NCBI GenBank assembly: GCA_016748015.1
Contig: JAAOMT010000283.1
Location: 387,322-451,321 of the forward strand
DNA from: Geosiphon pyriformis
Taxonomy: Eukaryota; Glomeromycota; Glomeromycetes; Archaeosporales; Geosiphonaceae
Length of the DNA stretch: 64,000 nt
Reading direction: 5' to 3'
Positions 1 to 10,520 of the stretch are shown here, piece after piece. The position numbers and the translations under genes were made by a program. How positions within the stretch are numbered: position 1 is the stretch's first letter; every line of letters begins with the position of its first letter. The notes below the pieces were generated by a model. That model was not told the DNA's origin and did no database searches. It was given only the letters and a program-made list of their open reading frames with translations.

Positions 1-1000
1 ATAGCAGTTGATAGTATATTATTGTCAATAAAAACTAAGACTAAAGCTGTACTATTGGCTTTAAAAGCAGTACCTTACAAATGTAAACTAATATTGAACA
101 CAGATAGTCAGGCAGTAGTATTAACAGCTTAAAGATAATTGTCCAAAGACTTTCCCATGTCTATTAAGAATCAGCTTAAAACTTTTAACTGGCACAATCA
201 AAGCTATAATAGGAGAAAAAAGAATTGATCTTAACATAAACAAAGTAGCTGCACATACTAAAATATCCAAAAATAAGATGGCTAACAAACTAGCCAAAAA
301 AGCTACTGCTTTTGACACAGTGGGATGGGCCTACAATGCTAAGAATATCAGCTATATTCTCTTTTGCAGAAAAGTTGAATTGAATCTGAATATCAAACAT
401 TTCTTAAACCAACAGACTGGATTTCAAGCAGCTTTGGATTGAGTTGGCAATGACAAAGTCCAAGAGACATTAAGGCCTTTAGACCAGATAATAAACTGGA
501 AATGCACAACCAAGGTATGGAACTGAGATGATAAAATGTCATCAGGCTTTATTTTAGCTGGTTTCTCAGCAATACATATATTTATCATGAAATTATTTCA
601 TAATATGTTGTCAACAGCAGAAGTGCTATACAAAAAATGTTCCCTTATGTATCAGAATAACCTTTGCAAAAAATGTCACATGGAAGTAGAAACCAACCAG
701 CACTTTTGGAAATGTTTTATGAATATTCAAAAAGATGAGACATTGATAATATAAGAAATAAGTGAATACAATGCTTATCAAAGACTGTAGAAAGAAAACA
801 TAAAACCATAGACTCTGGTAAGAAAATTGTTCTGTCTAAAAAGTACATTATGTCAACACCTAACATAGATCTGTTATGTAAAGAATTAATTGATAAGCAA
901 TTTAGAAGAATTAATGCTTTTGCTAACATTGATCAAAAGACTAATAATAATATATTGATTAAGGTGTGTAAATAGGCAGTAACTTAAGCAAAAAATAGGT
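1..1000 (+). pseudogene. LINE-like RNase H and zinc-finger remnant (L1)
   Basis: Decayed 3' part of a non-LTR retrotransposon polyprotein. The first frame (1-129) reads a run ending L-N-T-D-S-Q-A-V-V, like the Asp-containing strand of LINE RNase H domains. After a frame change, about 239-300 reads K-V-A-A-H-T-K-I-S-K-N-K-M-A-N-K-L-A-K, matching the better copy at 63.5 kb (G-H-S-G-V-S-G-N-E-H-A-N-T-L-A-K). At 665-715 a C-x2-C ... H-x3-C cluster resembles the C-terminal zinc finger also seen in L4. Several stops and frame changes make it non-coding. It may be a different LINE lineage from L2-L4, because the sequence beyond the finger does not match theirs by eye. Confidence 0.6.
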
Positions 1001-1486
1001 TATAGAGGAAATATTGCAAAGTACAAACAGAAGCAAAAACTTTTTTTTATTCTTTGACTGTTACTACACATTTTACTATGTCTCAAATTCAGAAAAATAA
1101 GTTTTTTACAAAAAAAATCTTTAATTATAATATATTATTATTATTACAACAGACTTAAAAGTATCTGACAACAACACTGACAGTAAAGTGACACTAGTCA
1201 CACAAATAAGTACAAATATACAAACTACTAACTGTAAAGACCAAACAGAGAGAAATGAAACTTCTTCTATGAAAAAAAAAAGTATAACACAATCTTATGA
1301 AATTTAACAACTATAGAAACTACAAGACCTATTATACTTTCATTTAGGTTTGAAACTGTCAACAGACCATTTGAAAGTGTGAACACAAGTAGTGAAGATG
1401 ACACACCTTTCAGAATAGCCAACACATCAAAAAAAACAGTTCCACATAGGTGAGCAACAGACTTTTTTCCAACAATAGCCAACAGA

Positions 1487-2044
1487 TTGGAGGAAAAAAC
1501 CAACAAAAAATACAGACACATTGAAAAAATAAGTGTAAAAAGTCTAACTGAGAAATTCAACCAAGTGATTGAAGAAAATTCATCTGAAAATATGACTGTC
1601 CAAACCAACAACTTTGTTTTGCAACCTATGTTTAATAAAGGCAGAAACAGCAACAAATTCCAAATGAAAGCTTGGACTAGTAAAAAAAAAGCCTCAAAGT
1701 CCTTAAAAAAAATTGATAAATATCCAAAAGCACCTAAAGGAAACAGTGAAAGAGCTGTGCAAATAGAAGCAGCTTTGAGGAAATACAACTCTGATATTTT
1801 AGACAAAATCAACAGTGGAAAGCAAATAGACAATTTATTTGTCACAAACAAAGATAAAGCTAATCTGGATGACAAATTAGAAGACATGGAAGATGCTAAA
1901 TTGGGGCTTTCAAGCAGAATGGCAAGTCTGAATCCAGACCAATATAGTAGTAAATCACTTGGCAAAAAACCCATGTTTATGGAACCAAACCAAGATGAAA
2001 GATGGAAAACTGTTATTATGGTTGAAACTTATACTTCTTATTAA
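1487..2044 (+). CDS. unidentified partial ORF, cut by the A1 LTR
   Basis: Open frame of 185 codons with no ATG at its start (first usable codon is TTG), so it is probably the interior of a longer reading frame. It is lysine- and serine-rich and hydrophilic, with a stretch S-K-K-K-A-S-K-S-L-K-K followed by a charged, probably helical segment. No membrane segment or catalytic motif is visible. The last 11 codons lie inside the LTR that starts at 2011, so only 1487-2010 is original sequence and the true C-terminus is lost. It could be ORF1 of a LINE or part of a DNA transposon; I do not recognise it. The reverse-strand open frame over the same stretch is a shadow. Confidence 0.4.
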   Translation: MEEKTNKKYRHIEKISVKSLTEKFNQVIEENSSENMTVQTNNFVLQPMFNKGRNSNKFQMKAWTSKKKASKSLKKIDKYPKAPKGNSERAVQIEAALRKYNSDILDKINSGKQIDNLFVTNKDKANLDDKLEDMEDAKLGLSSRMASLNPDQYSSKSLGKKPMFMEPNQDERWKTVIMVETYTSY

Positions 2045-2682
2045 TTATTATATATATTAGCCACTAATGTCATATAAATTAGCCACTCTATTTTTAGAAA
2101 GTAATTATTGACCTGATCAATGACCTGATTGTTGACTTGATTATTGACTACTTTTGATAACTATATAAGTGATGAATTTCTTAGCTGTAAAAAAAACATG
2201 TAGAAATAAAAGAAATAAAAAAAATAAAATAACAACTTTCATCTCAATCATTTTTTTATTGCTAATTTCCCTTTTCCTATCTTCAAGTATCTGAACATCT
2301 TGGGATAAAAGATTACTTGTTGGTTATTTTTTACCTTTTTCTTAACTTGTATAATTGTAGCATATGAAGATTATTGAATAAAATGTGACTGAAGAGCATA
2401 TTTGATATCTGATATTAAATTCTAAGAGTGCCAATGTGAGACATAGAATTATACCAGTGTGTGATCATTTGTTAACAATATAGACTATCTCTCTACCTTC
2501 AAATTCTCTGGTTATTTTTTGAAAAGTATAGCAACTAAGATATTTTATGAGACTAATCTTACATATTGAATCCATACTTATTCAATTTGCTCTTTGAAGT
2601 TAAATTCCCTTTGATTATTTTCATCACTCTACAATCCTGTTCTCTTTTGCTATCCATTAACTTGTTACTCTAACCCATAACA
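2011..2682 (+). repeat. A1 5' LTR
   Basis: Starts TGTTATTATGG and ends CCCATAACA. It matches the LTRs at 27354, 30793, 48744 and 56039. It contains a short array of a degenerate 12-bp unit of the TGATCAATGACC type (about 2107-2150), then a TATA-like CTATATAAG near 2162 and a likely AATAAA signal near 2378. Confidence 0.85.
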
Positions 2683-2688
2683 TAAAAG

Positions 2689-2706
2689 TGGTGCTCCCTG
2701 TGAGGT
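2689..2706 (+). other. A1 primer-binding site
   Basis: TGGTGCTCCCTGTGAGG starts six bases after the LTR end. The leading TGG fits pairing to a tRNA 3' CCA end. The tRNA cannot be named from the sequence alone. Confidence 0.6.
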
Positions 2707-4281
2707 TGTCAAAATCCACTTTGTTTTTTATTGTATAGGTAATTATTCATACCTGTTATAACAATCAGAAGAATATTTTAAAGCACACAACAAAAATAAT
2801 CTAGACTTTATTGAACTTAATCTTTTGTCTTCCTGTTTGATTTGCTTCCCTATTGAAAAACAATCCAGTAGACAATTCTAAGACTTTTGAAACTGGTTTC
2901 TGAATAAGTATTTAGCTAAAATCTACACAGTCTATACAACTTATTACTTTGATCAAGCTTATTTTTGAAGAAAAAAACAACAACATCAATTAACTTTTAT
3001 ATTCCACAACTTTTGAACAACAGCCCCTTGATTTCGAATATCTGAATCATCAAATCTATACTTGGATTGCTGTCCATTAATCAACTGAAACTTTTCTTGA
3101 AACAGAAGAAGAAAGTTATCAAACTGCTTCTGTTTTTGATCTCTTTTTAAGTAAATTAGATTATTCTATTCAAACAGTAACTCCTAAACCAATGGCTAAT
3201 AATTCTATGCAACAGAACATTCTGATTGCCCTTCAAGGTATACAAACTGCTTTGGAAAAAAGAAACAACACTCTATTATTCTTGTTTAGAGATGATACAC
3301 AAGATCCAATTGAATAGTTGAACAACTTTAAAAAAGCTACCACAGTCAACCAATATAATAATGAATATAAGTTCCAAATTGTTGGTGGCTATCTTCAAGG
3401 CTTTTCTGTTACTTGGTTTTCACAAAAAATTAATGCCAATGCTCAACAAAAAATCATTAGATAGACACTAGCAAATGCTAGAGAAAACAACACCTCTTTT
3501 ACTATCTGGTTTGAAATAAAATTTAGAACTCCTATCTTGATATCTAAATAGTGCATAGAACTAGAAAAAAAAACTCAAGATCCTGGTAAAGTGATAACTG
3601 AATATGCCAAAACCATCAGAAAGTTAATTAAAAGAGTAGACTCTGAAAGAAACTGGACAGAAGAACAAAAGATTCATTCCTTTATAAAAAGATTGAGAAC
3701 AGATCTGTTCTATGCTCTTTGGCCTCTTTTGGCCCTGAAAGACAATTCCATAATGGACATAGCTGTTGAATTTGCCCAATGAATTGAAGACAACCAAAGA
3801 ATGCATCTAGAATCCATACTTCCAGTTTTTGCTCCTGCTCTTGTTATGGTTCCTGCTTCCCAAATGGCTGCTGCCTTTTTTGCTGCCCAAACTCAAGACC
3901 CAAATGAATAGTTAATAGATAGACTTACAGCTAATTTTGCCCAGTTACTGGAACCATTAGCCCAAGCAGTTAGAGAGAATCAACAACCCCAAAAACCCAG
4001 ATTAGCATCCTGTTTTAATCAATCCCAGCAACTTCTTTATTAAAGACAACAAAATTATGGCCCATCTGTGTGTTATCACTGTGGATTAACTAGACATTTT
4101 TCCAAAGATTGTAACAATTTTCTTCTGCCTTCTCCAGCTCCCAAAAACAATGACAATTAAAACAACAGAATTATTAACAATAATGTCTCCAACCAAAAAC
4201 CCAATTATGCCAACATCAATTTCTTTGAAGAGAATCTCTTAGTTAAAGCCACTGTTTATTAGCCTTTAAACTGGTAGGCGC
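2707..4281 (+). pseudogene. A1 gag remnant with CCHC zinc knuckle
   Basis: Structural gag polyprotein of family A, broken by many stops. The clearest segment is 3591-3782, where E-Y-A-K-T-I-R-K-L-I-K and W-P-L-L-A-L-K-D-N-S-I match A4 gag. The RNA-binding knuckle C-Y-H-C-G-L-T-R-H-F-S-K-D-C (C-x2-C-x4-H-x4-C) is complete at about 4070-4111, whereas A4 has lost its first Cys. Several stops correspond to Gln or Trp codons in A4. Confidence 0.75.
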
Positions 4282-5111
4282 TATTACTCATAAAATATAG
4301 GAAGTATATTAGCATATAAATTAGCCAATCAGAAGTAGCTGTAGTAAATGTGAAATTCCAGGATTCCTCTCAAGAGAAATTGCAGAATTCCAGGAATTTC
4401 AGAATTTTTATACAAAAAATTGCAGGATTCCAGAATTCCAGAATTCCTCTCAAAAGAAATTGCAAAATTCCAGAAATTCCAAAATTCCTGGTGTGAAGAA
4501 TTGAGGAATTGAGGAATCTCAATTATGTATATATAGCAGTAGTGTTAAAAGTAGAAAAGACAGACCATCCAGTTTAGATTTAATCTAAGCAACCTTCCAT
4601 TTACAACTATCAATAAATAAATAATTTTTATCTCAATCTTACTCATTACTATTAACACTTCATATTGATAGCAATTGATACTTAACCATACTGGAACAAT
4701 AGTTCTTGATTATGGCTATTGACGAGATACTAACTTACAAATTGCCTTGGCTTATTTCTTTACTTTTTTTTTTTATTTCTTTTCTTTGGTTTTATTGTTG
4801 CATATTAAGTGATTAAAAAAAATAATGCATGGAGTTACTGATGTCAAAGTGACTGGTAAAAGACCCAGAAATAAGGGTAGAACACTCAATTAAGGATAGC
4901 TTACCAGGAGGAATACCAGCCATTACACTGAAAAAGAAATTAACAAAACTGCAGTTTTAAGAAGCTACAGATAACACAACTATTAAATCTTTGTCCATTA
5001 TACAAAGAACTTTACACCAAAACCTTCAGATATCAACACCAGAAATACCAATCAAGCACCAAATTATGGGTTTGTTATTTGACTTGAGATCTCAAATAAT
5101 CACCTGTAACA
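4282..5111 (+). repeat. B1 5' LTR
   Basis: Starts TATTACTCATA (canonical TGTTAC with one change) and ends CACCTGTAACA. U3 carries direct repeats built on GAATTCCAGG (about 4360-4510). A TATA-like TATATATAGC lies at about 4528, and a stem-loop at 4697-4721. The same U3 module is found in the solo LTRs at 31307 and 33678. Confidence 0.85.
4697..4721 (+). promoter_or_regulatory. conserved LTR stem-loop (B1 copy)
   Basis: Seven-pair inverted repeat CAATAGT/GCTATTG (last pair G-T) around an 11-base loop TCTTGATTATG. It lies about 170 bp downstream of the LTR TATA box, so it should be in the transcribed leader. The same hairpin is in every B-family LTR here: 45207-45231, 62247-62271, 31745-31769, 33321-33345, 34105-34129. 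The diverged D LTR (6584-6608) has a compensating base-pair change. Confidence 0.55.
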
Positions 5112-5113
5112 TT

Positions 5114-5131
5114 TGGTGCTTCCTGTGAGAT
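5114..5131 (+). other. B1 primer-binding site
   Basis: TGGTGCTTCCTGTGAGAT begins two bases after the LTR. ATTTGGTGCTT (5111-5121) is the exact reverse complement of AAGCACCAAAT at 5054-5064 in the LTR end, so the PBS can pair within the same RNA. Confidence 0.6.
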
Positions 5132-5174
5132 ATAATCCTACAGAAAACCAGCACCAACAAACCTCATCTAAACA

Positions 5175-8000
5175 GTGACAGAATTCGAAGAAATAGGAAC
5201 AAATCATTTAGGATTTGCAAAATTCTTATTCCAATATTATTACACCCATCTTGAATTAACAAATAATAGTTGGCCAATAAAATCAGCTTTCAATTGCTAT
5301 GTCAATGAGAAAATTGTATACCATTTAAGAGGCCAAGAAGATCTAGAATCCACCTTTAACAACTTCTTCAGTGAACTATTCCAAAGCACTACCCTTCTGC
5401 AAAACTATTTATTCGCATCACTAATTACAGAAATAAACAAAAAAATTGAAAAATACACCAAACAAAAATTTTCTATTACATTTGCTAATAAAGAAAAAAA
5501 AAGGCTACAAACACTAGCAGGAACCCCAAAGCAAATCCAACTACTCACTTAAAAAAAACAAAGATTTAATTCTCTAACCAATCCATCATATTATTACACA
5601 CCTGGAAGCACTATCAATATAATATCAACAGACACGTTCACCACAAACATGACCACACTATTGAACAAGATCCTGTTCCAAAGTAAACAAAAGAAAACAG
5701 AATTACTAGGAACATACAGCAATTACTTTGAGAAATTTAAATTGCAATCTCCAACACCATCAGAAATTTGATCACTACTACCACAACCAGATTTTGAAAC
5801 CATTAGTCCTTGGGAAATAACTGACTCCGAGGAAGAAGAAGGTAACAATTAGTAAAATAGTAACCAAAACATGATCTTAGAAAAACCAGAAATTGGGACT
5901 CCAGTTAATCAAACCCCAAAAAACCAAAACAATCAAAACCTTGACATTAATAATTAACAACACTTATCTTCAGTAATTGTGATCAATTCACCACTAACTC
6001 TACCAATCACCAAACAGCAACAACAGCCATAATCATTACCCTAACAACAAATCCAGCAGCAATCACAACAATAATCAATGGCTTATGCTCCAATTGCCAA
6101 AATAGAAAAATTTACCGGTGTTACAGGTAAACTTGGTGGATATAGGAAATGGTAACATTTGGTGTTCTCAATTATTGATGATGCATTTTTCACATAATTT
6201 TGTTGGCTTAGTCTTGATTATCAGTCTCTGAAGGTCTATTTTTGGATGTGAATTTTATCCATTGAGTTCTTTGGTTATAAGGCACAGAGTTTGTCTTTTG
6301 TCAATTGCAACGTTTTTTGTAAATGTGAGCTTTCTTCTCCGAGCTAACGAGTGCAGTTGTTAGGGTCTGGCATTGTCTTTTCATCCTTTTGGTAAGCTAA
6401 CAAGATAATGTTAATATCCAAAACTTAGGGGGAGCTTCCCTCTTTTACCAGGCTATCATGAAGTCTATTCCCAGACAGTCGATTTTACTATGTTGCCACT
6501 CCACAAAAAATTAAGACAGAAAAAGAAAAAAAAAAAAAAGAAAAAAAAGAAAAGAAAAGAGAGAAAAGATAAATTAGTATCATCAATCACCGTGATCAAG
6601 AGCGATTGGTCCAAATCATTAATAGGTTTGAGGCAGTTATGCTAAGAGCATCTGTTTTAGAATGGAGGTATGAGACAAGGGTTAATTCATGTAAATTTCA
6701 CGAAGTTCGAGAACATGAATTTGCGATTTTGATTTCTTTTAATAATTGGTTTATTTCAGGAGATGAAATAGGAAAGATAATAAAGGATGAAGGGGTATGG
6801 ATATTTTAATTTCTGGTCTAGAGGTTCATATCTATTTTTTCTTCTCTGTCTTTTCTCACTTCTACAACTACTTGCTTTTATACATTCTTTTGGTTTTACA
6901 GGATTGCTTTTAATTGTCTTGCTATCGCTAGCTATTGCTTTGTTGTTTCTGTTATTGCTTTGTTTTTCTATGTTATTACTAGTTATCCTATATTATAACA
7001 TGTTATCTGACATTATTACATGTTATTCTGTGTTATCCTGCATTATAACACGTTATCCTACGTTATTGCGCACTATTCTGTGTTATCCTGCGTTATAACA
7101 CATTATCCAATGTTATAATGTATTATCCAATATTATTGTGCATTATTCTGTGTTATGTCACGTTTTTGGTCACATTTCTTTATAACTTTGGATTGGTTTT
7201 TCTACTCAAATAACACCAGTAAAAAAGACAATGTCCAAGTATGGCTTAACAATATGGAAAAAATCATTGCAGCCAATGGATGGAATAATGACAGAGTCTT
7301 TTAAGTGATTTCCTATTTTCTATAGAATATTACCAACTCGTGATATCAGAGTTTAGCCACTAAACTTCAAACATTCTAGGAATTTAAAATTGCATTCTTG
7401 GGATATTTCAGTAATAATAACAGTATTAATTGCCTAGCCAATGCTTTTACTACAATTAAACAGGGAGAAACTGAAGCAGTTACTACTTACTTGGAATGCT
7501 TTCACAGGAACTTGTGCCAAATTCAAGCAATTCAAGCTGATTATTTTATAGTGCCATAAATCCTAAACCAGTTCATCCATGGACTGCACAGTAGCTTTCT
7601 TCAATGTGTATATCCAATGCACCTACAAACTCTTTAGAACACAGTCACCAATATGAGAGATTTTGAATTGGCAGAACTTGAAACAAACTATGTTTAAGCC
7701 ATTAATCTAGTCATAAATGGATCATCTAACTTGGATTCCAAATTGAAACAACTCAGTGACTCAATTAATCAAAAATTGGAAGGATACTTAACTGACAATT
7801 GTGCAATTTATCAACCACCACAACAATGCAATAACTCAGGAAACATAAATTATTTCCAAAATCAATTGTGTTTATCATCATTATTATTATCATTTTCAAA
7901 TCAGCCATGGCAACAAGAGACATGTGTCTGTCATAACTGTGGTAAACAAGGCCACATTAGAGCCAACTGCTGATTTTATAGTAATAACTTATGATCGAGA
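5175..8000 (+). pseudogene. B1 gag, split by solo LTR D
   Basis: Gag polyprotein of family B. The first 125 codons (5175-5552) are open. The frame then continues with stops to about 6118, where LTR D is inserted, and resumes at 7220. The capsid-like part (7220-7700) is full of stops. The segment 7731-7973 is open and ends with a complete RNA-binding knuckle C-H-N-C-G-K-Q-G-H-I-R-A-N-C at 7929-7970. Downstream (7980-8390) is a Pro/Gln/Tyr-rich linker. The B3 copy at 45.7-47.8 kb aligns throughout and lacks the D insertion. Confidence 0.75.
6119..7215 (-). repeat. solo LTR D, diverged B-type LTR
   Basis: Interrupts B1 gag exactly between sequences that are continuous in B3. Ends are TGTTAC (6119) and TAACA (7215), flanked by CCGG (6115-6118) and CCAG (7216-7219), a 4-bp target duplication with one G/A change. 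Minus orientation follows from similarity to B LTRs: the shared hairpin at 6584-6608 and the terminal ACACCAAATGTTACC near 6150. Other features are a purine-only tract (about 6512-6575) and a roughly 50-bp tandem period with TGTTATCCTGC cores (about 6990-7150). Open frames at 6606-6809 and 6787-7098 lie wholly inside the LTR and are not genes. Confidence 0.75.
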
Positions 8001-8396
8001 AATCAATATCAAAATTCCAATTACCAGTTTCAAGTTCTGAATTATCAACCCAACCCAGCACCATATTAACTGAGTTACCTATCTATGATGCAACAGCCAA
8101 TCTATCAACCACCAATTTATTAGTTCTCAGTACCTGTTATTTATCAACCGCAGTCCCAACCCATTTATCAGCTGCAGCCTCAGATAATTTATCAGCCCCA
8201 ACAAATTCAAACACTGCCATAGAACTTACCTTAAAATGGAACCCAAAGGCTGAGACTAACACAACAAAGCTGGAGATCATTGATAGTAGTTTATTAACCA
8301 ATCCTCAGTTCCTTCACACAACCATCAGGATCTTAACAATGGAATTTAGGCACCAGGTACACCCAAAACCCAAATTTCCAGAACTATTTAAGTCTT

Positions 8397-8860
8397 TTGG
8401 TTATCCCAGAAGATGCCACATCCAACAAATCAGAAGCCAACCAAAAACCACTTACCAATAATATTCTACCAACAACTATTATAGAAAACAAATTACTTAC
8501 TACTATCTTTTCTTTTGAATTCGAGGAACCAGTTGAAATGTTGCTATTCAGTGGAGCTGCCCTAGAATCAAAACTCATTACTGCAATGTATACCAATGCT
8601 AAAGTTGATAAGCAGCACATTAAACTGATCCTAAACAATGGATCAGCTGGCAGTATTATTACACGACAACTTATGGACTGTTACCAAGTTGATCACACTA
8701 CCAGTGCATGCATAATCACTGCTGATAGAATGACCAAAACTCCGATTGGTGAAATAGACGACTTCCCATTTAAAGTCAACAACATTATAATACCAATCAA
8801 GATATTGGTAATGGAAACAACTCAGTATTAGACTTTTGTTGGAAATAACTGGTTGTTGAA
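8397..8860 (+). pseudogene. B1 retropepsin (protease) domain
   Basis: Aspartic protease that would cleave the element polyprotein. It is open from 8397 to 8831, and the I-K-L-I-L-x-x-G-S-A-G-S-I-I-T core is clear. The catalytic Asp-Ser/Thr-Gly is replaced by Asn-Asn-Gly (8634-8642), so it cannot be active. The flap-side segment with T-P-I-G-E-I-D-D-F-P and the following I-P-I-K-I-L-V-M-E are shared with C (21181-21588) and B3 (48016-48240). A TAG stop at 8829-8831 interrupts the frame just before the conserved V-G-N-N-W. Confidence 0.75.
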
Positions 8861-9199
8861 AGCCAATGCTGTGCTCAAGTAAAACATTCAAGAACTGCAA
8901 CTCAACCAGAACAGCCACCACACATGCATGCCAGCCACTTGTGGTTACTTCAAGACTATTTCCAACAACAAACCACTCATTGAATTAGAAGAAAAAGAAA
9001 AAAAACCTACCTGAGAAGCATACCAAGTCTCTTGGGCCAACACTGAACACAATGAGCTATCACTAATACTTTCTTGAAACAATAAAACAAAAGGTAAGAA
9101 AGAGGACACAACAGAAGAAGACACAACAACTGAAGAAATAACTAGTGGCTGAGAGAGATCCTACTCACATGAGCCATTAAAACAACTACCACATATTCC

Positions 9200-10520
9200 A
9201 CTCAAATGCCAAGATTGTAACAAGAAACTTTCTTCCATGAAAGCTTGAATCGCACCCAATGAAGATTACTGAATGCGAATTCACTATTATTGCAAGCTGT
9301 GCCACTAAAAATAATATGGCTATCCAAAACAACAAGGCAAGTGAGACAATGAACTATGTTTCACTTGTGAGGAACAATTACTCAATGAAGGAATATGAAA
9401 CAATATTTCTGGATAAGAAGAAATGTGTGATGCTTCAAGCCAATACACAATCCTTATCAGCAACTGGATAAGTTGTGGAATGTTTATTACTGCTGCCTGG
9501 CACTGAGCAATCTCTCATTTGAATGGTTATCTACACAATAAAAACAAGATCTGGCAAATAGTAAACACCAAAGTAGAAGGCACTACATCTAGCAAAATAT
9601 TAGAAATCAAGAACAACTCTCCAGAACCAGTTAACATTGTTCTGATTCCCAACCCAGACATTTTCCTGGACCTGAAAACAGGCCCAGAAGAATTTTATAA
9701 GCACTATCAAAATTTGGCACCAACCAGAGAAGAACAGGAACAGCACTTGGAAGAAATAAACACCCAATTATGTGACCACTGCTTGATCCCATGTGACTTC
9801 CAGTATTGTAATGAGTGTGACCTTATCTACAATCCACCACCATGCATGATCTACATGATTTTAGAAGAAGACAAGCCAATTAACAACTGTGCATTGGAAT
9901 TGAAATCAATTTTCAATCCCAATTCAAACTCTGACAATGATGATAACAAAAACAATGGTTCCAGCTCTACTCAAAATGACAATGGAAATAACAACAATTC
10001 AGACTCTAATTCAAACTCTGAAACATTTATCACACTTCTTGACCTCACCAAGGAACAAGAATTTAAATGGTTCAACAATAATAATGAAGGTATTATGTCA
10101 GAACAGGTGCATGATACTGATGCAGGGTTTGATTTAAGATATTCAGAAAAAGATCCCATCAAATTGGAATCTCATTCGCACACTTGTATTAATCTCAAAA
10201 TAGCACTGGAAATTCCAGCAACAATAATGGTACAGTTAGCATTTAGAAGTAGCTTAACAAAAAAAAGAATCAACATCAGAGGAGGAATAATTGACACAAG
10301 ATACATAGGAAATATCATTGCTATGCTACAAAATAACTTAAAAAAAGCCTACACCATAGATCCAAATAAAAAGATAGCACAGGTAATATTCCTATCTCTG
10401 GTTAAGGTAGCTCAATTAGTATTAGTAAAAAACAGAGAAGAATTAAGATAACAGTAAGAGAGATACAAAGATTTGAGTTCATAGGTAAAATAGATGTACC
10501 AGTCAATATAACAGAGGAAG
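9200..10520 (+). pseudogene. B1 Cys ribbons and dUTPase domain
   Basis: Linker between protease and RT. Ribbon 1 (about 9209-9315) starts C-Q-D-C-N-K-K-L-S-S and ends with a C-x2-C-H, with stops between. The segment 9519-10451 is open for 310 codons. It holds ribbon 2 (C-D-H-C ... C-N-E-C, 9771-9818), an Asn/Ser-rich spacer, then a trimeric dUTPase fold: D-A-G-F-D-L (motif 1, about 10117), F-R-S-S-L (motif 2), G-G-I-I-D-T-R-Y-I-G (motif 3) and K-I-A-Q-V-I-F (motif 4). The frame shifts near 10447, so the glycine-rich motif 5 is only a degenerate trace. dUTPases hydrolyse dUTP and limit uracil incorporation into cDNA. Element C preserves motif 5. Confidence 0.8.

Larger units (their letters stand above)
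2011..4281 (+). mobile_element. Ty3/gypsy-type element A1, 5' part only
   Basis: Family-A LTR retrotransposon truncated at 4281 by insertion of B1. It keeps the 5' LTR, the PBS and a decayed gag up to just past the CCHC knuckle. Its sequence parallels the fuller minus-strand copy A4 (48744-56749). The rest of A1 is not found on the far side of B1, so its 3' part was lost in a later rearrangement. Confidence 0.85.

Noticed and set aside
1267-1974. Minus-strand open frame of 235 codons
   Set aside because: It is the antisense shadow of the Lys/Ser-rich plus-strand frame: its Leu/Phe/Ser-rich composition is what reverse-complemented A-rich codons give.
5114-5131. Naming the tRNA primer for the element PBSs
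   Set aside because: The TGGTGC start fits a CCA end, but no tRNA can be assigned without a tRNA set from the same genome.
6787-7098. Hydrophobic 103-codon frame that looks like a membrane protein
   Set aside because: It lies wholly inside solo LTR D and is made from its Leu/Phe-coding T-rich and tandem-repeat sequence.
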